Source of the DNA: a bacterium | GTDB lineage: Bacteria > Cyanobacteriota > Vampirovibrionia > Obscuribacterales > Obscuribacteraceae | Assembly: GCA_018062085.1 (NCBI GenBank) | Contig: JAGOSY010000006.1 | Span: 151,463 to 215,462 of the forward strand | DNA: 64,000 bases | Reading direction: 5' to 3' | In this document: positions 1 to 8,347 of the stretch, piece after piece | Layout: every line of letters starts with the position of its first letter | Numbering within the stretch: position 1 is the first letter of the stretch | Translations under genes and position numbers: made by a program | Notes under the pieces: model-generated | Told to the model about the DNA's origin: nothing | Databases searched by the model: none | Seen by the model: the letters and a program-made list of their open reading frames with translations, nothing else

Positions 1-1
1 A

Positions 2-910
2 CTCCAGTCTTGCTCTGGCTATGCCGGTGAAATACTACAGATTTTATTCGCCCTGGTATTGATACCAGCATTAGTGATGCGCCCTCATCCATTTCTTGCT
101 ACCTTCTTGGGCTACACAATTGCCTTTACCCTTGGTCTAAACTTCATTTTGCATCCGGCCCTAGCACTGTCAGGCACCATTACTAGTATCACTGCTACTA
201 ATCTGCACGGCGATAACTTGCCACCCTATCTGATTGCCCATGCTTGCTTGGCACTAACTTTCATAACCGGCCTCAGCAATTCGCACTTACGCATGTGGTT
301 TTCAGATCTAAGCCGACCCCATAGTTCTAGAGAGCTGAAAGAGCGAATGTCTCTCTGGCAAGAACAAAAGAATGACGCCAATGCTACCTTGCATCTTGGG
401 TTACTTTATACAAAAGCAGGCCTAGGCAGACAATCAAGAAAAATGCTTAAACACTTGCAACGCAATTTCTCTGACAGCATTCAAACTTCGTTTCTCAAAG
501 CATTGCTAGCATTTCGCCAGAGAAAGTACGCAGCAAGCAAAGCTGCTTTTATTCAAACTTCAGAGTATGAGGGTGTTGACGGCGAGTTGCGAGCCAGCTT
601 ACTTGCAGCGGCTGCTTGTGCTGCATTTGCCGCTGGCGAAACAGTGAAAAGTCTCAACCTCTGTGATCGCGCTCTCGAATTTGAAGATGCTTGTTTAACA
701 GCTCGGATGGTCAGAGTGGATGCCTATTTGGCTCAAGGCAAAAAAGAACAAGCAGCACAAGAAATCATGGTAGCCATGCACTTGGGCCTCGATTTCGATC
801 TCAAAGACAATGTGCCCCTAGACATAGAGAAGACCTATGGCGAAATTGCAGCACTAACAAAACGAAGTACTTCACAAAAAGCAGATAGCAACCTGATTTT
901 GAAAAACTGA
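2..910 (+). CDS. TPR-like membrane protein, 5' end outside window
   Basis: The reading frame is open from base 2, so the true start probably lies upstream; the first in-window start candidate is TTG at 59. Two hydrophobic stretches come first (roughly residues 12-35 and 58-78 counted from 59). A soluble helical part follows with TPR-like helix pairs: small residues and aromatics at tetratricopeptide spacing, such as LGLLYTKAGLGRQSRKML and LKALLAFRQRKYAASKAAF. TPR domains generally mediate protein contacts. A membrane-anchored TPR scaffold is inferred; partner and pathway are not visible. The gene ends about 110 bp before the diguanylate cyclase gene on the same strand. Confidence 0.6.
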   Translation, partial: LQSCSGYAGEILQILFALVLIPALVMRPHPFLATFLGYTIAFTLGLNFILHPALALSGTITSITATNLHGDNLPPYLIAHACLALTFITGLSNSHLRMWFSDLSRPHSSRELKERMSLWQEQKNDANATLHLGLLYTKAGLGRQSRKMLKHLQRNFSDSIQTSFLKALLAFRQRKYAASKAAFIQTSEYEGVDGELRASLLAAAACAAFAAGETVKSLNLCDRALEFEDACLTARMVRVDAYLAQGKKEQAAQEIMVAMHLGLDFDLKDNVPLDIEKTYGEIAALTKRSTSQKADSNLILKN

Positions 911-967
911 GTGAAAATTTCTTTGCGGGTAATACGAAAAATCACTTTCCTCTTTTTATATAAAGCC

Positions 968-973
968 TATAAT
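968..973 (+). promoter_or_regulatory. Putative -10 box upstream of the diguanylate cyclase gene
   Basis: A perfect TATAAT hexamer lies about 48 bp before the GTG start at 1021. I see no good -35 hexamer at standard spacing, so this rests on the -10 match and its position only. Confidence 0.3.
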
Positions 974-1020
974 GCAGTGAGCAGGAATCCCAAAATACTT
1001 TTAGAGGACCTGACAAAAGC

Positions 1021-3888
1021 GTGCTAAGTAGCGGTAAAGTAAGACTGAATATCCGCACCCGAATGGTAATACTCTGCCTCGGCGTAGCTGCGCCTCTGCT
1101 TGCTATCGGAAGTTTTTCACTTTTCAAAGAATACCGCACACTCAAGCTTGAAGCAGAGCGTGCTACTACTCTTCAAGCAGCCACTGGCGTGCGCACAGTA
1201 TCTAACTGGATAGAGTCTCAACTTCATTCTCTTTCAGCTCTGGCATCTTTGAGCGCAAAAGGTTCGTTGGCATCTAACCTGGACACAAACAACACTCTTT
1301 CGACCGCTCTTGTAGCCCAACCATCCTGGAGCAAGTTGTTTTTGACTTCCCCCAGCGGTGAGCAGATAATCGCTCAAGCTGAGAGGGATAACCATGGAGC
1401 GGCAAAAAGCCTGGCTGAAACGAAAGCCATGGGCAAGCTCCTAGCCTCGACAAGGACCACTGGCAGAGCGGCCATGGGGCCAGCCACAGTATTCGACAAT
1501 CATGGTCACTCTTACCTTCTCGCCGCCGCGCCGGTCATTCAAAACGGTCAAATCAAAGCCCAACTAATTGCTGTCATTGATCCCAAAGCAGTTCTCAATC
1601 TATTTAGCGGCATAACCGGTTTGGCTGATCAATCAAGTGCAGTTATTGCAGTGGTTGATAGTGAGAAGCGAGTAATTGCACGCACCATAGGAAATGACTT
1701 CTGGCAGGGCAAAGATTTCTCCCACGCCAAGACTGTCCAAGCAGCCTCTCACAAACAGAGAGGCACACTAGAAGCAATTGGAGTTGCTGACCCTACTCCG
1801 CGCGCCTATGCTTTTGACCACGTGCCCAACACCAATTGGCAATTAACAGTAGGCCTTCCCACAAGCGCTATATATGGAACGGCACACGACTGGCTAATTT
1901 TGATGGTCTCACTGGCAGCCTGTGCCGTAGGCATCTCGTTTGTCTTGGCTTATTCGGCGACCTCGCATTTTACAAAAACCATCAACGGCTTGGTAAGAGA
2001 AGCTCTATCACTTGGCAAAGGTGACTTCTCGAAGCGCGTAGAAGTGAAGTCTAGTGACGAATTAGGGCTATTGGCCCGTGCATTTAATGAAATGGCCAAT
2101 ACACTAGAACTAGACCGCGACCAGAAAAACATGGTCAACAGAATTTCAGATTCTGTCAGACAGTCTCTCGACCTCGATGAAATTCTCAATACCACAGTCA
2201 AAGAGCTTGGACAAAATCTCAACGCCAGCCGTTGCTGCCTAGCCCTAATAGACACCCATCAAACCGCTGAAATAGAAGACGATGAACTATCCTTCGACTA
2301 TGTTTGGTGGAACGAAGAGTTTGATGGTAACTCACTAACTAATCGCAAGGTATTGATTTCAGAGAACGATGTATTGCGTCGTATAATCGACCAAGGGTCG
2401 ATTATCTGGCTTGATGTCTTAGAAAACCAGGACCTCCCGCAAGTACCAGTAATCGCAGATCACGGCACTGATGCAGCTGATTGGCGCTCAATCAAAACTC
2501 TGATTGCCTGCCCAATTCAAGGAGCCAATGGCGCTAAAGATATCCTCGGTTTGATTCTAGTCCACCAATGCGACCAAGTAAGAGCTTGGTCACCATCTGA
2601 GCTAGAACTAGTAGAAGCCGTAGCCAATCAGGTTTCACTAGCTATCGCCCACGGTCGACTATACAGCCATGCCAAAACACTGGCAGAAAAAGAACAACTA
2701 ATCAATCATATCGTCCGCTCGGTACGGACATCACTCGATGTCGATACCATTCTTGATACAGTCACCAAAGAACTTTCTAAAGCACTAGGCGCCGATCGCG
2801 TACAAATTGCCCAGCCCCGCGCCGAAGGGCCACTTATTGTTACCCACGAACATCACCAAGCGAGCCTAGACTGTCACAAAGGCTTGAGCCTCTATGGCAG
2901 CAGCATTGATTTTCACCCTAACGCCCGAATCAATAGTATCGTCACCGATGCTGGCAACTCAGTTTTAGGCATTGCCTTAAGCCAGACCATAAGCCAGGCA
3001 GAGGCTGATATACACGTAGAAGTCGATGCCCTAACTAAGCTCACTTTTGAGACTTTGCCAGCCTCGCTTTCAGTTATTAATCAAGTATCTGGCGACTACC
3101 GCTGTGCCGCCTTTAGTGAATATCTCAACACAGTTGGCTCTCAATCGCTGATTGCCGCTCCGCTATTGAACGAAAATCAATTGATGGGTGTACTGGTTGT
3201 GCATCAATGCGACAATCAACGGCAATGGTCCGAGCACGAGATTCGCATGGTATCAGCCATTGCCGATCAACTAGCCGTGGCCATAGCCCACGCTCAGCTC
3301 TTTGCCCAAGTAAGACACCAGGCCATTACCGATGGCCTCACCGGTCTCTACAATCACGTCTACTTTAAAAATCGCCTGACAGAAGAACTACGCACTGCAG
3401 AAAGAAAAGGTACTCCAGTATCTTTGATTATGATCGACTTAGACAAACTCAAAGTCATCAATGATACCCACGGCCACCCAGTAGGCGACGCTGCAATCAG
3501 ACAAATTGGTGCCATTCTTAAAACACTCCTGCGAAGCGGAGATACAGCAGCTCGCTACGGCGGAGAAGAATTTGGCATTATCTTGCCTGAAACATCACTG
3601 CTTGAAGCGGCACTAATTGCCGACCGACTTTGCAGTCAAATACGCAACACCCATGTTCCCGGGCTTGGCAAAATCACAGCCTCTCTAGGTACAGCCTGCT
3701 ACCCGAAACAAGCTCGCAGCTCTTCTGAACTTATTGAAAAAGCAGACAAAGCCTTGTACGTTGCCAAAAACAGCGGTCGAGACCAAGTGCGGGTATTCGA
3801 AGAAGACTTTCAATCAACTTCTGGACCCACCTTCACCAATGTCACCCGTGAAATGGAGAGAGCACTTAAGAAAACAGGCTTAGAGTAG
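1021..3888 (+). CDS. Membrane diguanylate cyclase (dCache-HAMP-GAF-GAF-GGDEF)
   Basis: Makes cyclic di-GMP from two GTP. An N-terminal membrane helix (about 15-32) is followed by an extracytoplasmic sensor of roughly 250 residues resembling a Cache domain, a second helix (about 290-311) and a HAMP linker. Two GAF-like domains come next (about 380-545 and 560-765), then a GGDEF domain (about 769-930). The active-site motif is GGEEF at 847-851, one of the two active forms. An RSGD I-site at 838-841, exactly five residues upstream, predicts c-di-GMP product inhibition. The GTG start at 1021 has AGAGGA about 11 bases upstream. The signals sensed by the Cache and GAF domains cannot be read from sequence. 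The HAD gene follows after 15 bp and is probably cotranscribed. Confidence 0.93.
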   Translation: MLSSGKVRLNIRTRMVILCLGVAAPLLAIGSFSLFKEYRTLKLEAERATTLQAATGVRTVSNWIESQLHSLSALASLSAKGSLASNLDTNNTLSTALVAQPSWSKLFLTSPSGEQIIAQAERDNHGAAKSLAETKAMGKLLASTRTTGRAAMGPATVFDNHGHSYLLAAAPVIQNGQIKAQLIAVIDPKAVLNLFSGITGLADQSSAVIAVVDSEKRVIARTIGNDFWQGKDFSHAKTVQAASHKQRGTLEAIGVADPTPRAYAFDHVPNTNWQLTVGLPTSAIYGTAHDWLILMVSLAACAVGISFVLAYSATSHFTKTINGLVREALSLGKGDFSKRVEVKSSDELGLLARAFNEMANTLELDRDQKNMVNRISDSVRQSLDLDEILNTTVKELGQNLNASRCCLALIDTHQTAEIEDDELSFDYVWWNEEFDGNSLTNRKVLISENDVLRRIIDQGSIIWLDVLENQDLPQVPVIADHGTDAADWRSIKTLIACPIQGANGAKDILGLILVHQCDQVRAWSPSELELVEAVANQVSLAIAHGRLYSHAKTLAEKEQLINHIVRSVRTSLDVDTILDTVTKELSKALGADRVQIAQPRAEGPLIVTHEHHQASLDCHKGLSLYGSSIDFHPNARINSIVTDAGNSVLGIALSQTISQAEADIHVEVDALTKLTFETLPASLSVINQVSGDYRCAAFSEYLNTVGSQSLIAAPLLNENQLMGVLVVHQCDNQRQWSEHEIRMVSAIADQLAVAIAHAQLFAQVRHQAITDGLTGLYNHVYFKNRLTEELRTAERKGTPVSLIMIDLDKLKVINDTHGHPVGDAAIRQIGAILKTLLRSGDTAARYGGEEFGIILPETSLLEAALIADRLCSQIRNTHVPGLGKITASLGTACYPKQARSSSELIEKADKALYVAKNSGRDQVRVFEEDFQSTSGPTFTNVTREMERALKKTGLE

Positions 3889-3903
3889 AAACGAGATTTT
3901 AGA

Positions 3904-4602
3904 TTGAAACGGCTAGTACTTTTTGACATCGACGAGACCATGATTTCATCAAATGGAGCAGGTCGCAGGGCCATGGCTCGCGCTCTTAAAGAGAGTCATG
4001 ACATACCAGAAGAAGCAACTCGTATTTCAATGTCTGGTAAGACAGATCCTCAGATAATGAGGGAAATATTCGCCAGTCAGGGCCTAGATCTAGGTGTTGA
4101 AAAAGAAGCAGTAAAAAAGGTCAATGACCTGATTGATTTGTATCTAAGTTATCTTGATCAAGAATTGTCAGCTTCTCAAACTATGATTATGCACGAAGGT
4201 GTGGTCGAAATTTTAGATCGTCTTCGAGCCGACAGTCAGTGTTTTCTTGGGCTGCTTACCGGCAATGTCGAAATTGGTGCCCGCAAGAAACTACATTTCT
4301 TCGACCTCAATCATTATTTTGAAATTGGTGCATACGGCTCAGACTCGGCGAACCGCCTTGATCTTCCTCATTTTGCTGTAAGCAGAGCGCAAGATCATTT
4401 CGCCAGTGAATTCACCCCTGAAGAAGTAATTATTGTAGGCGATAGTGTCAATGATATTGCTTGTGCCCATGGATATGGTGCTCAAGTAATTGCTGTCAAC
4501 ACAGGCAAGACACCGTGGCAAGACTTAGCCGAGAGAAAGCCCCAGCACTTATTTAAAAATTTAGCAGACACAGAAGCTGTCTATAAGGCAATTTTCAACT
4601 AA
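3904..4602 (+). CDS. HAD-superfamily hydrolase (phosphoglycolate-phosphatase-like)
   Basis: A haloacid-dehalogenase-fold phosphatase of 232 aa. Motif I is DIDET, with nucleophile D8 and acid/base D10. Motif II is LLTGN near residue 120. Motif IV is GDSVND with D180 and D184. The stretch between motifs I and II is long enough for a helical C1 cap, as in GmhB/Gph-type phosphatases, so the substrate is probably a small phosphorylated metabolite. The start is TTG at 3904, directly before the conserved beta strand, so little sequence can be missing. It lies 15 bp after the diguanylate cyclase gene and converges with the haem-binding protein gene, overlapping its 3' end by four bases. The substrate is unknown. 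Confidence 0.8.
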   Translation: MKRLVLFDIDETMISSNGAGRRAMARALKESHDIPEEATRISMSGKTDPQIMREIFASQGLDLGVEKEAVKKVNDLIDLYLSYLDQELSASQTMIMHEGVVEILDRLRADSQCFLGLLTGNVEIGARKKLHFFDLNHYFEIGAYGSDSANRLDLPHFAVSRAQDHFASEFTPEEVIIVGDSVNDIACAHGYGAQVIAVNTGKTPWQDLAERKPQHLFKNLADTEAVYKAIFN

Positions 4603-5123
4603 TTCTGCTGATTGCGACTTTGTATATAACTCAAAATTGCCTGTCTTTGCTCACGGTTAAGCGAAGCATCCCAGTGCAGGGCTTTATAGCGAATCGGCGG
4701 CATGCTACCTTCTTCTACAACAGTGGCAATTTTTGCCAAAGCAATGTTTGAAATCAGCTCTGTGCCTGATATCTGGGCTTTGGTCAAGACAAACTCTTTC
4801 TGACCTTCAAGCATGTCGCGAGCGATTGTATCTTTGGCAATGGGAAATTTAGCGTAAAAAGGATAAGCGACGAGATCAGTTGTAGCGCTATGGCAATCAA
4901 CACAACTACTTTGCAAAATTTTCGAGACTGGTGCAAATGCAGCATTGCCACTTTGATCTAACAGTTTCACCCTAACAATGAAAAAGTTCGAAATGGGAAA
5001 AGACAGACCAAAAACAAAAACTCCAGCCAAGACAATAAACGGCAGAAGGCGTCCGAGGGGAGGCCAAGCTGGCTTACTAGACGAAGAATTAGAAGTAGAG
5101 CTCATGAGCTTGCCTGAATACAT
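4599..5123 (-). CDS. Membrane-anchored c-type haem-binding domain protein
   Basis: A 174-aa protein with one membrane helix near residues 27-50 and one c-type haem attachment motif, CVDCH at 74-78. The part after the motif, with aromatic residues and a REQR-type C-terminal helix ending in a conserved LSYI, resembles the Haem_bd family of single-haem domains. The haem domain should lie outside the cytoplasmic membrane. The ATG at 5123 and an in-frame ATG at 5105 both have weak Shine-Dalgarno matches, so the N-terminus is uncertain by six residues. It is divergent from folK. Electron transfer or sensing is inferred; no partner cytochrome is nearby. Confidence 0.75.
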   Translation of the reverse strand: MYSGKLMSSTSNSSSSKPAWPPLGRLLPFIVLAGVFVFGLSFPISNFFIVRVKLLDQSGNAAFAPVSKILQSSCVDCHSATTDLVAYPFYAKFPIAKDTIARDMLEGQKEFVLTKAQISGTELISNIALAKIATVVEEGSMPPIRYKALHWDASLNREQRQAILSYIQSRNQQN

Positions 5124-5144
5124 AGAGTTAACCTGCGGTCATAC

Positions 5145-5150
5145 TATAAT
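5145..5150 (+). promoter_or_regulatory. Putative -10 box for folK
   Basis: A perfect TATAAT lies 26-50 bases before the candidate folK starts, which is consistent with a short leader. No convincing -35 element was found at 16-18 bp spacing. Confidence 0.35.
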
Positions 5151-5175
5151 TGTTCTGTTGAAATTACAAACCTAG

Positions 5176-5757
5176 TTGTTAGTGAAGGATTCAAAGTCTG
5201 TGGAAAGAAAGTTGCGTGGCAACAAACGAAAGGTCAAAGCCTACATTGGCCTGGGCTCTAATGAAGGCGATCGCCTTGGTTATGTGCAGCAAGCAATGCA
5301 ATTTCTCAAAGACATACACGACATCACAGTTTTAGAGTGCTCTAGCCTCTACGAAACAGAACCAATCGGTGACACTTATACCCAGTGGTTCGTCAACGCC
5401 GTAGTTGCCATCGAAACCAGTCTCAGCGCCGAAGATTTACTAGATGTTTGCCAAGATATTGAAAAGCGGCTCACCGAGCTGCATCGCCACAACAACTACC
5501 AAAGAGTAAAAGAGCGCATCATTGATTTAGACATCTTGTTTTATGGCGATAGCGTCATGGAAACACCCCACCTTCACCTTCCTCACCCTAAAATGCACCT
5601 ACGCTCTTTTGCCCTGGTACCACTGCTAGAAATTGCCCCTGACATTCGTCACCCCGGACTAGAAAAAAGCGTGGCTCAGCTCCACGAAGAATTGACTGAG
5701 CCGGAGCAGGTCTTCCTCTTTGGTACACGCACCGCAGAACTGCCCCCCGAGCTTTAA
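5176..5757 (+). CDS. folK: 6-hydroxymethyl-7,8-dihydropterin pyrophosphokinase
   Basis: Transfers pyrophosphate from ATP to 6-hydroxymethyl-dihydropterin, the step before dihydropteroate synthase in folate synthesis. The N-terminal IGLGSNEGDR, the SSLYETEP strand, the FVNAV segment and the family signature RIIDLDILFYG (arginine, then D-x-D binding magnesium and ATP) are all present, and the length is normal. The start is uncertain: TTG 5176, GTG 5182 and GTG 5200 are all in frame and precede the conserved beta strand KAYIGLGS, so the first 8-10 residues may not be translated. The gene is followed 28 bp later by acpS. Confidence 0.95.
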   Translation: MLVKDSKSVERKLRGNKRKVKAYIGLGSNEGDRLGYVQQAMQFLKDIHDITVLECSSLYETEPIGDTYTQWFVNAVVAIETSLSAEDLLDVCQDIEKRLTELHRHNNYQRVKERIIDLDILFYGDSVMETPHLHLPHPKMHLRSFALVPLLEIAPDIRHPGLEKSVAQLHEELTEPEQVFLFGTRTAELPPEL

Positions 5758-5785
5758 GGCAAAACCATAAAATCGAGCTTTAATT

Positions 5786-6169
5786 ATGTACTTTAAGATT
5801 GGCTCTGATATTTGTTCAATTGAGCGTGTAGAGAAGGTCTACAAACGCTTCGGTATTCGTTTTCTTGATCGCATATTGACCGAAGGCGAAAAAAGCTATG
5901 TGCTCTCCCGTCCCAAAGATTTTCTCGCCCGAGTGGCTGCGCGCTTTGCCGCCAAAGAAGCTACTGCAAAAGCACTAGGCACTGGCTTCATCGGCGTGGG
6001 CTGGAAAGAAATAGAGGTGGTGCGCCTAGCTTCAGGAGCGCCCACCATAGAGCTACACGGAAAGGCGAAAGCACGTGCTCAATCAATTGGGCTGACTAGC
6101 TTCGAGCTAACCATGAGCCACGAACAAGAATATGCCATAGCTTTCGTTCTAGCTTATGGACCTGGTTAG
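5786..6169 (+). CDS. acpS: Holo-[acyl-carrier-protein] synthase
   Basis: Transfers 4'-phosphopantetheine from CoA to the serine of apo-acyl carrier protein, activating fatty-acid synthesis. At 127 aa it has the normal size. The magnesium-binding D8 (IGSDICSIERV) and E58 (RFAAKEATAKALGTG) of the family are present, as is the C-terminal SHEQEYAIAFV strand. It follows folK on the same strand and probably shares its transcript. Its stop overlaps the stop of the convergent PemK-like gene by a few bases. Confidence 0.95.
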   Translation: MYFKIGSDICSIERVEKVYKRFGIRFLDRILTEGEKSYVLSRPKDFLARVAARFAAKEATAKALGTGFIGVGWKEIEVVRLASGAPTIELHGKAKARAQSIGLTSFELTMSHEQEYAIAFVLAYGPG

Positions 6170-6585
6170 GGACCGGGTTGAGGTCCAGGTTGACCCACTG
6201 GTCTACCGATGGCCATAGCAATCATCAAGCACTGGTCTACCTTCTCCATCACTTCTTGAGGGAACGCACCAATTCTACTGACGACAAGAGTCTTTGGAAT
6301 CGTAGCAATAACAGTACAATCAATGACGCTATCAAGTCTTAGTCCGGCAGCCTTTCCTTCAGGAGTATTCATCAGAACTTCTACTTGCGTGGGCTCACGT
6401 GCAGCTCGAGACGTATTGCTGGTCAAAGGAACGAGCAGCACATCATCAAGGCGAGCATTATTGTAGTCATTTGAAATCAGTACAGCAGGCCGACGCTTGG
6501 TCTGTGTCGATCCGTCATCGGTGGTATACGGAAAAGACACCAAGACGACGTCACCTTTGTTGTACGTTGTCGGCTTCGAATTCAT
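6166..6585 (-). CDS. PemK/MazF-like toxin endoribonuclease
   Basis: A 139-aa protein of the PemK/MazF family of type II toxins, which cleave mRNA or other RNA. Family features are GDVVLVSFPYT at residues 11-21, KRRPAVLIS around 30-38, VLLVPLTS in the middle and the late VIATIPKTLV region. The tail is Pro/Gly rich (GQPGPQPGP), unusual for the fold. No typical small antitoxin gene directly precedes it; only two tiny in-frame reading frames lie just upstream (see findings). It may therefore be an orphan or have an unrecognised partner. The ATG at 6585 is the only good start. Toxicity itself cannot be read from sequence. Confidence 0.78.
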   Translation of the reverse strand: MNSKPTTYNKGDVVLVSFPYTTDDGSTQTKRRPAVLISNDYNNARLDDVLLVPLTSNTSRAAREPTQVEVLMNTPEGKAAGLRLDSVIDCTVIATIPKTLVVSRIGAFPQEVMEKVDQCLMIAMAIGRPVGQPGPQPGP

Positions 6586-6605
6586 TGGTTAAGGAAAAGG
6601 ATCCT

Positions 6606-6635
6606 TTGAGTATGCATCCATTTAGTATGCATCCA
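6606..6635. repeat. Short tandem repeat upstream of the PemK-like gene
   Basis: Two adjacent copies of the 13-mer AGTATGCATCCAT lie 15 bp apart, 20-50 bp before the PemK-like start. On the minus strand each copy begins a tiny frame ATG GAT GCA TAC, ended after four codons in one copy and ten in the other. The repeat could be an operator; no experimental analogue is known to me. Confidence 0.4.
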
Positions 6636-6801
6636 TGTAACTTAGTAAAAGCTGCTAAAAGTAAACAGCCGCCCCGGTTAGACCAAGACGACATAATTGT
6701 AGCAAGTTTAGAAGTTTTTGCAGTGACGAGAAAAAAATCAACACAAAAGGGCTCTTTCGAACCCAGTTAGCGAATAAATTGTAGCTCAGCTTGGAAAACG
6801 A

Positions 6802-7017
6802 TTAACCGTATACGGCATCGGTTCTTGCATCTTCTTTCAGCAAAGCTGGCGATGATGCATAAACAATAGCTTTGACAGCAGTGTCGCGGGAAGGCATGTG
6901 CGATTCCAGCAGATCTCTACCACCATAAACCATATTCCAGAACGGCTTAGCATTTTCAAAAATGCTTTGGTCGTCGCTGTCTCCGAAGAGATTTACATTC
7001 TCTGGCTTATTATTCAC
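6802..7017 (-). CDS. Small hypothetical protein
   Basis: I do not recognise this protein. The frame is open from 7074, but the GTG at 7017 has a well-placed GGAGA about ten bases upstream (GGAGACGGAAATCAGTG), so I prefer a 72-aa product over the 90-aa one. It is acidic and soluble, with no membrane segment or cysteines. The middle segment AKPFWNMVYGGRDLL and the C-terminal AVKAIVYASSPALL look like ordered secondary structure rather than chance translation. It lies upstream of the PemK-like gene on the same strand with a gap of about 215 bp. An antitoxin role is possible but unsupported. Confidence 0.5.
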   Translation of the reverse strand: MNNKPENVNLFGDSDDQSIFENAKPFWNMVYGGRDLLESHMPSRDTAVKAIVYASSPALLKEDARTDAVYG

Positions 7018-7296
7018 TGATTTCCGTCTCCAGTTGGAGATGAGTAACTTGACGCTAGTATAACAGGCTTTCAAGAGATAAGTCCAGCAGAATTAATCTG
7101 CAAAACCCACTATTTGATTACATCGATTTTTATCGGCTGTTATGTCCACACTTTGATATACCCAGAATGACGCATTCAAATAACGAAAGTAACGAAAATG
7201 ACGGGATGTCACCCATGAAATTAATATAGCCGCTGTCGACTGAGCTGACAATGGTGGATCTACGATGTAAAGCGGACGGACTATAGCTTTTCAGCC
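7018..7296. other. Intergenic region with no recognised gene
   Basis: About 280 bp between the small hypothetical gene and the B12-binding subunit gene. It is locally A/T rich, with a small AACGAAAGTAACGAAAATGACG near-repeat around 7182-7203. I see no ORF, RNA gene or convincing terminator. Confidence 0.5.
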
Positions 7297-7701
7297 TTAC
7301 TCGCGTCCAGGAAACTTAGTGCGCAAAAATTCAATAGTGCGTACAGTAGCTCCACCCGGTACAAACACTTCGGCAATACCTTGACTTAAAAGCGAGTCGC
7401 GGTCTTCGTCAGGCATAACGCCGCCGCCAAAGACCAAAATATCATCAACGCCCTGCTCCTTGAGGAGCTTAACAACTTTGGGCAACAGGGTTAAATGCGC
7501 CCCCGAAAGAATAGAAAGCCCTATGGCGTCAACGTCTTCCTGAATGGCGGTCTCGACAATTTCTTCTGGCGAGCGGTGCAAGCCGGTATAAACTACTTCC
7601 ATGCCAGCGTCGCGCAGCGCCCTAGCAATTACCTTCGCGCCTCGATCATGCCCATCGAGCCCCGGTTTGCCGATTAATACCCGAATTTTGCCCTTACTCA
7701 T
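7297..7701 (-). CDS. Cobalamin-binding subunit of methylmalonyl-CoA-type mutase
   Basis: A stand-alone B12-binding domain of 134 aa. It has the full DxHxxG signature (D16, H18, G21 in GLDGHDRG), where the histidine is the lower cobalt ligand, the SIL serine in LSILSGAH, and the GGG turn in VFGGGVMP that packs against the nucleotide tail. Such small subunits pair with a separate catalytic subunit of methylmalonyl-CoA or related acyl-CoA mutases; no catalytic subunit lies in this window. The acyl-CoA carboxylase beta gene at 21564 and sucC at 63556 belong to the same route (propionyl-CoA to methylmalonyl-CoA to succinyl-CoA). The exact acyl substrate is unknown. Confidence 0.88.
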   Translation of the reverse strand: MSKGKIRVLIGKPGLDGHDRGAKVIARALRDAGMEVVYTGLHRSPEEIVETAIQEDVDAIGLSILSGAHLTLLPKVVKLLKEQGVDDILVFGGGVMPDEDRDSLLSQGIAEVFVPGGATVRTIEFLRTKFPGRE

Positions 7702-7769
7702 CTTGCCCCAAAATCTCTTGCTATATATAGGTTAATAGTTTAGACCACTGCTTTACTAATCTCCATCAT

Positions 7770-8270
7770 CTAAAGAGCCTCAGAAGGAAGCTTAGGAGCC
7801 AGAAGGCTAAACAGCTCATCGAGGTTGGCGATGTCGCGTCTGTTAATCAAATAAAAACCTCTTTTCGTCCTCAGAACGGCCCAGACAAAATACTTGGGCA
7901 CTGTCAAGCTGACGATTTGATCAAACGGGACCGTAACCGGCAAAAGCATAGTCTCAATTTTCAGACAATCTGCTCTGACAATTATGCCGTTGACCTCAAA
8001 AAAGGCCGAAGGCAAAATCAAAGCATTGATGCCAACAATAAATAGCAGAAGAAACAGCTCAGAGCCAAGGTCGATATGATGATGCAACTGGGCACGTTCA
8101 ATCATGCTCATCGGCATTGAAACAGAGAGACCAACGAGCATAAGCAGGTAAAAATAGCGCAGCAGGTGCTTGAAGATTCTCCGCCTAAAAACATGCTCGA
8201 CCAAGGGGCCAGTCGGCTTGGCTCCAGAAGAGACAGTGGAAGGTTCGCTATTAGGTTCAAGTGAGGCCAT
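7770..8270 (-). CDS. Membrane protein with PH-like domain
   Basis: A 166-aa protein. A Ser/Pro-rich N-terminus is followed by two close hydrophobic helices (about 42-55 and 72-92) and a C-terminal beta-rich part. The layout of the latter (VNGIIVRADCLKIETMLLPVTVPFDQIVSL then TKRGFYLINRRDI) matches bacterial pleckstrin-homology-like domains found after paired membrane helices. Function is unknown in this family. It is divergent from the decarboxylase gene. The start ATG at 8270 is preceded by a TATAAT ten bases upstream, suggesting a very short leader. Confidence 0.6.
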   Translation of the reverse strand: MASLEPNSEPSTVSSGAKPTGPLVEHVFRRRIFKHLLRYFYLLMLVGLSVSMPMSMIERAQLHHHIDLGSELFLLLFIVGINALILPSAFFEVNGIIVRADCLKIETMLLPVTVPFDQIVSLTVPKYFVWAVLRTKRGFYLINRRDIANLDELFSLLAPKLPSEAL

Positions 8271-8278
8271 AAGTCGAT

Positions 8279-8284
8279 ATTATA
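8279..8284 (-). promoter_or_regulatory. Putative -10 box of the PH-like membrane protein gene
   Basis: A perfect TATAAT on the minus strand lies only about ten bases before the ATG at 8270, which would give an almost leaderless mRNA. No clear -35 hexamer was seen. Confidence 0.3.
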
Positions 8285-8347
8285 CTTCTCCAATATGACA
8301 AAAGGCGCAATTGGAGCTAACCTTAAGTGTTTGCAAATTGAGAGTGA

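Noticed and set aside
6399..6770. Plus-strand frame opposite the PemK-like gene
   Set aside because: Antisense shadow of the toxin gene with an unfolded, His/Lys-rich composition.
6778..6840. tRNA-like GTAGCTCAGCTTGG sequence
   Set aside because: Resembles a tRNA D-arm, but no acceptor stem, anticodon arm or T-loop (TTCGAAT-type) follows at the right distance, and it overlaps the end of a small gene.
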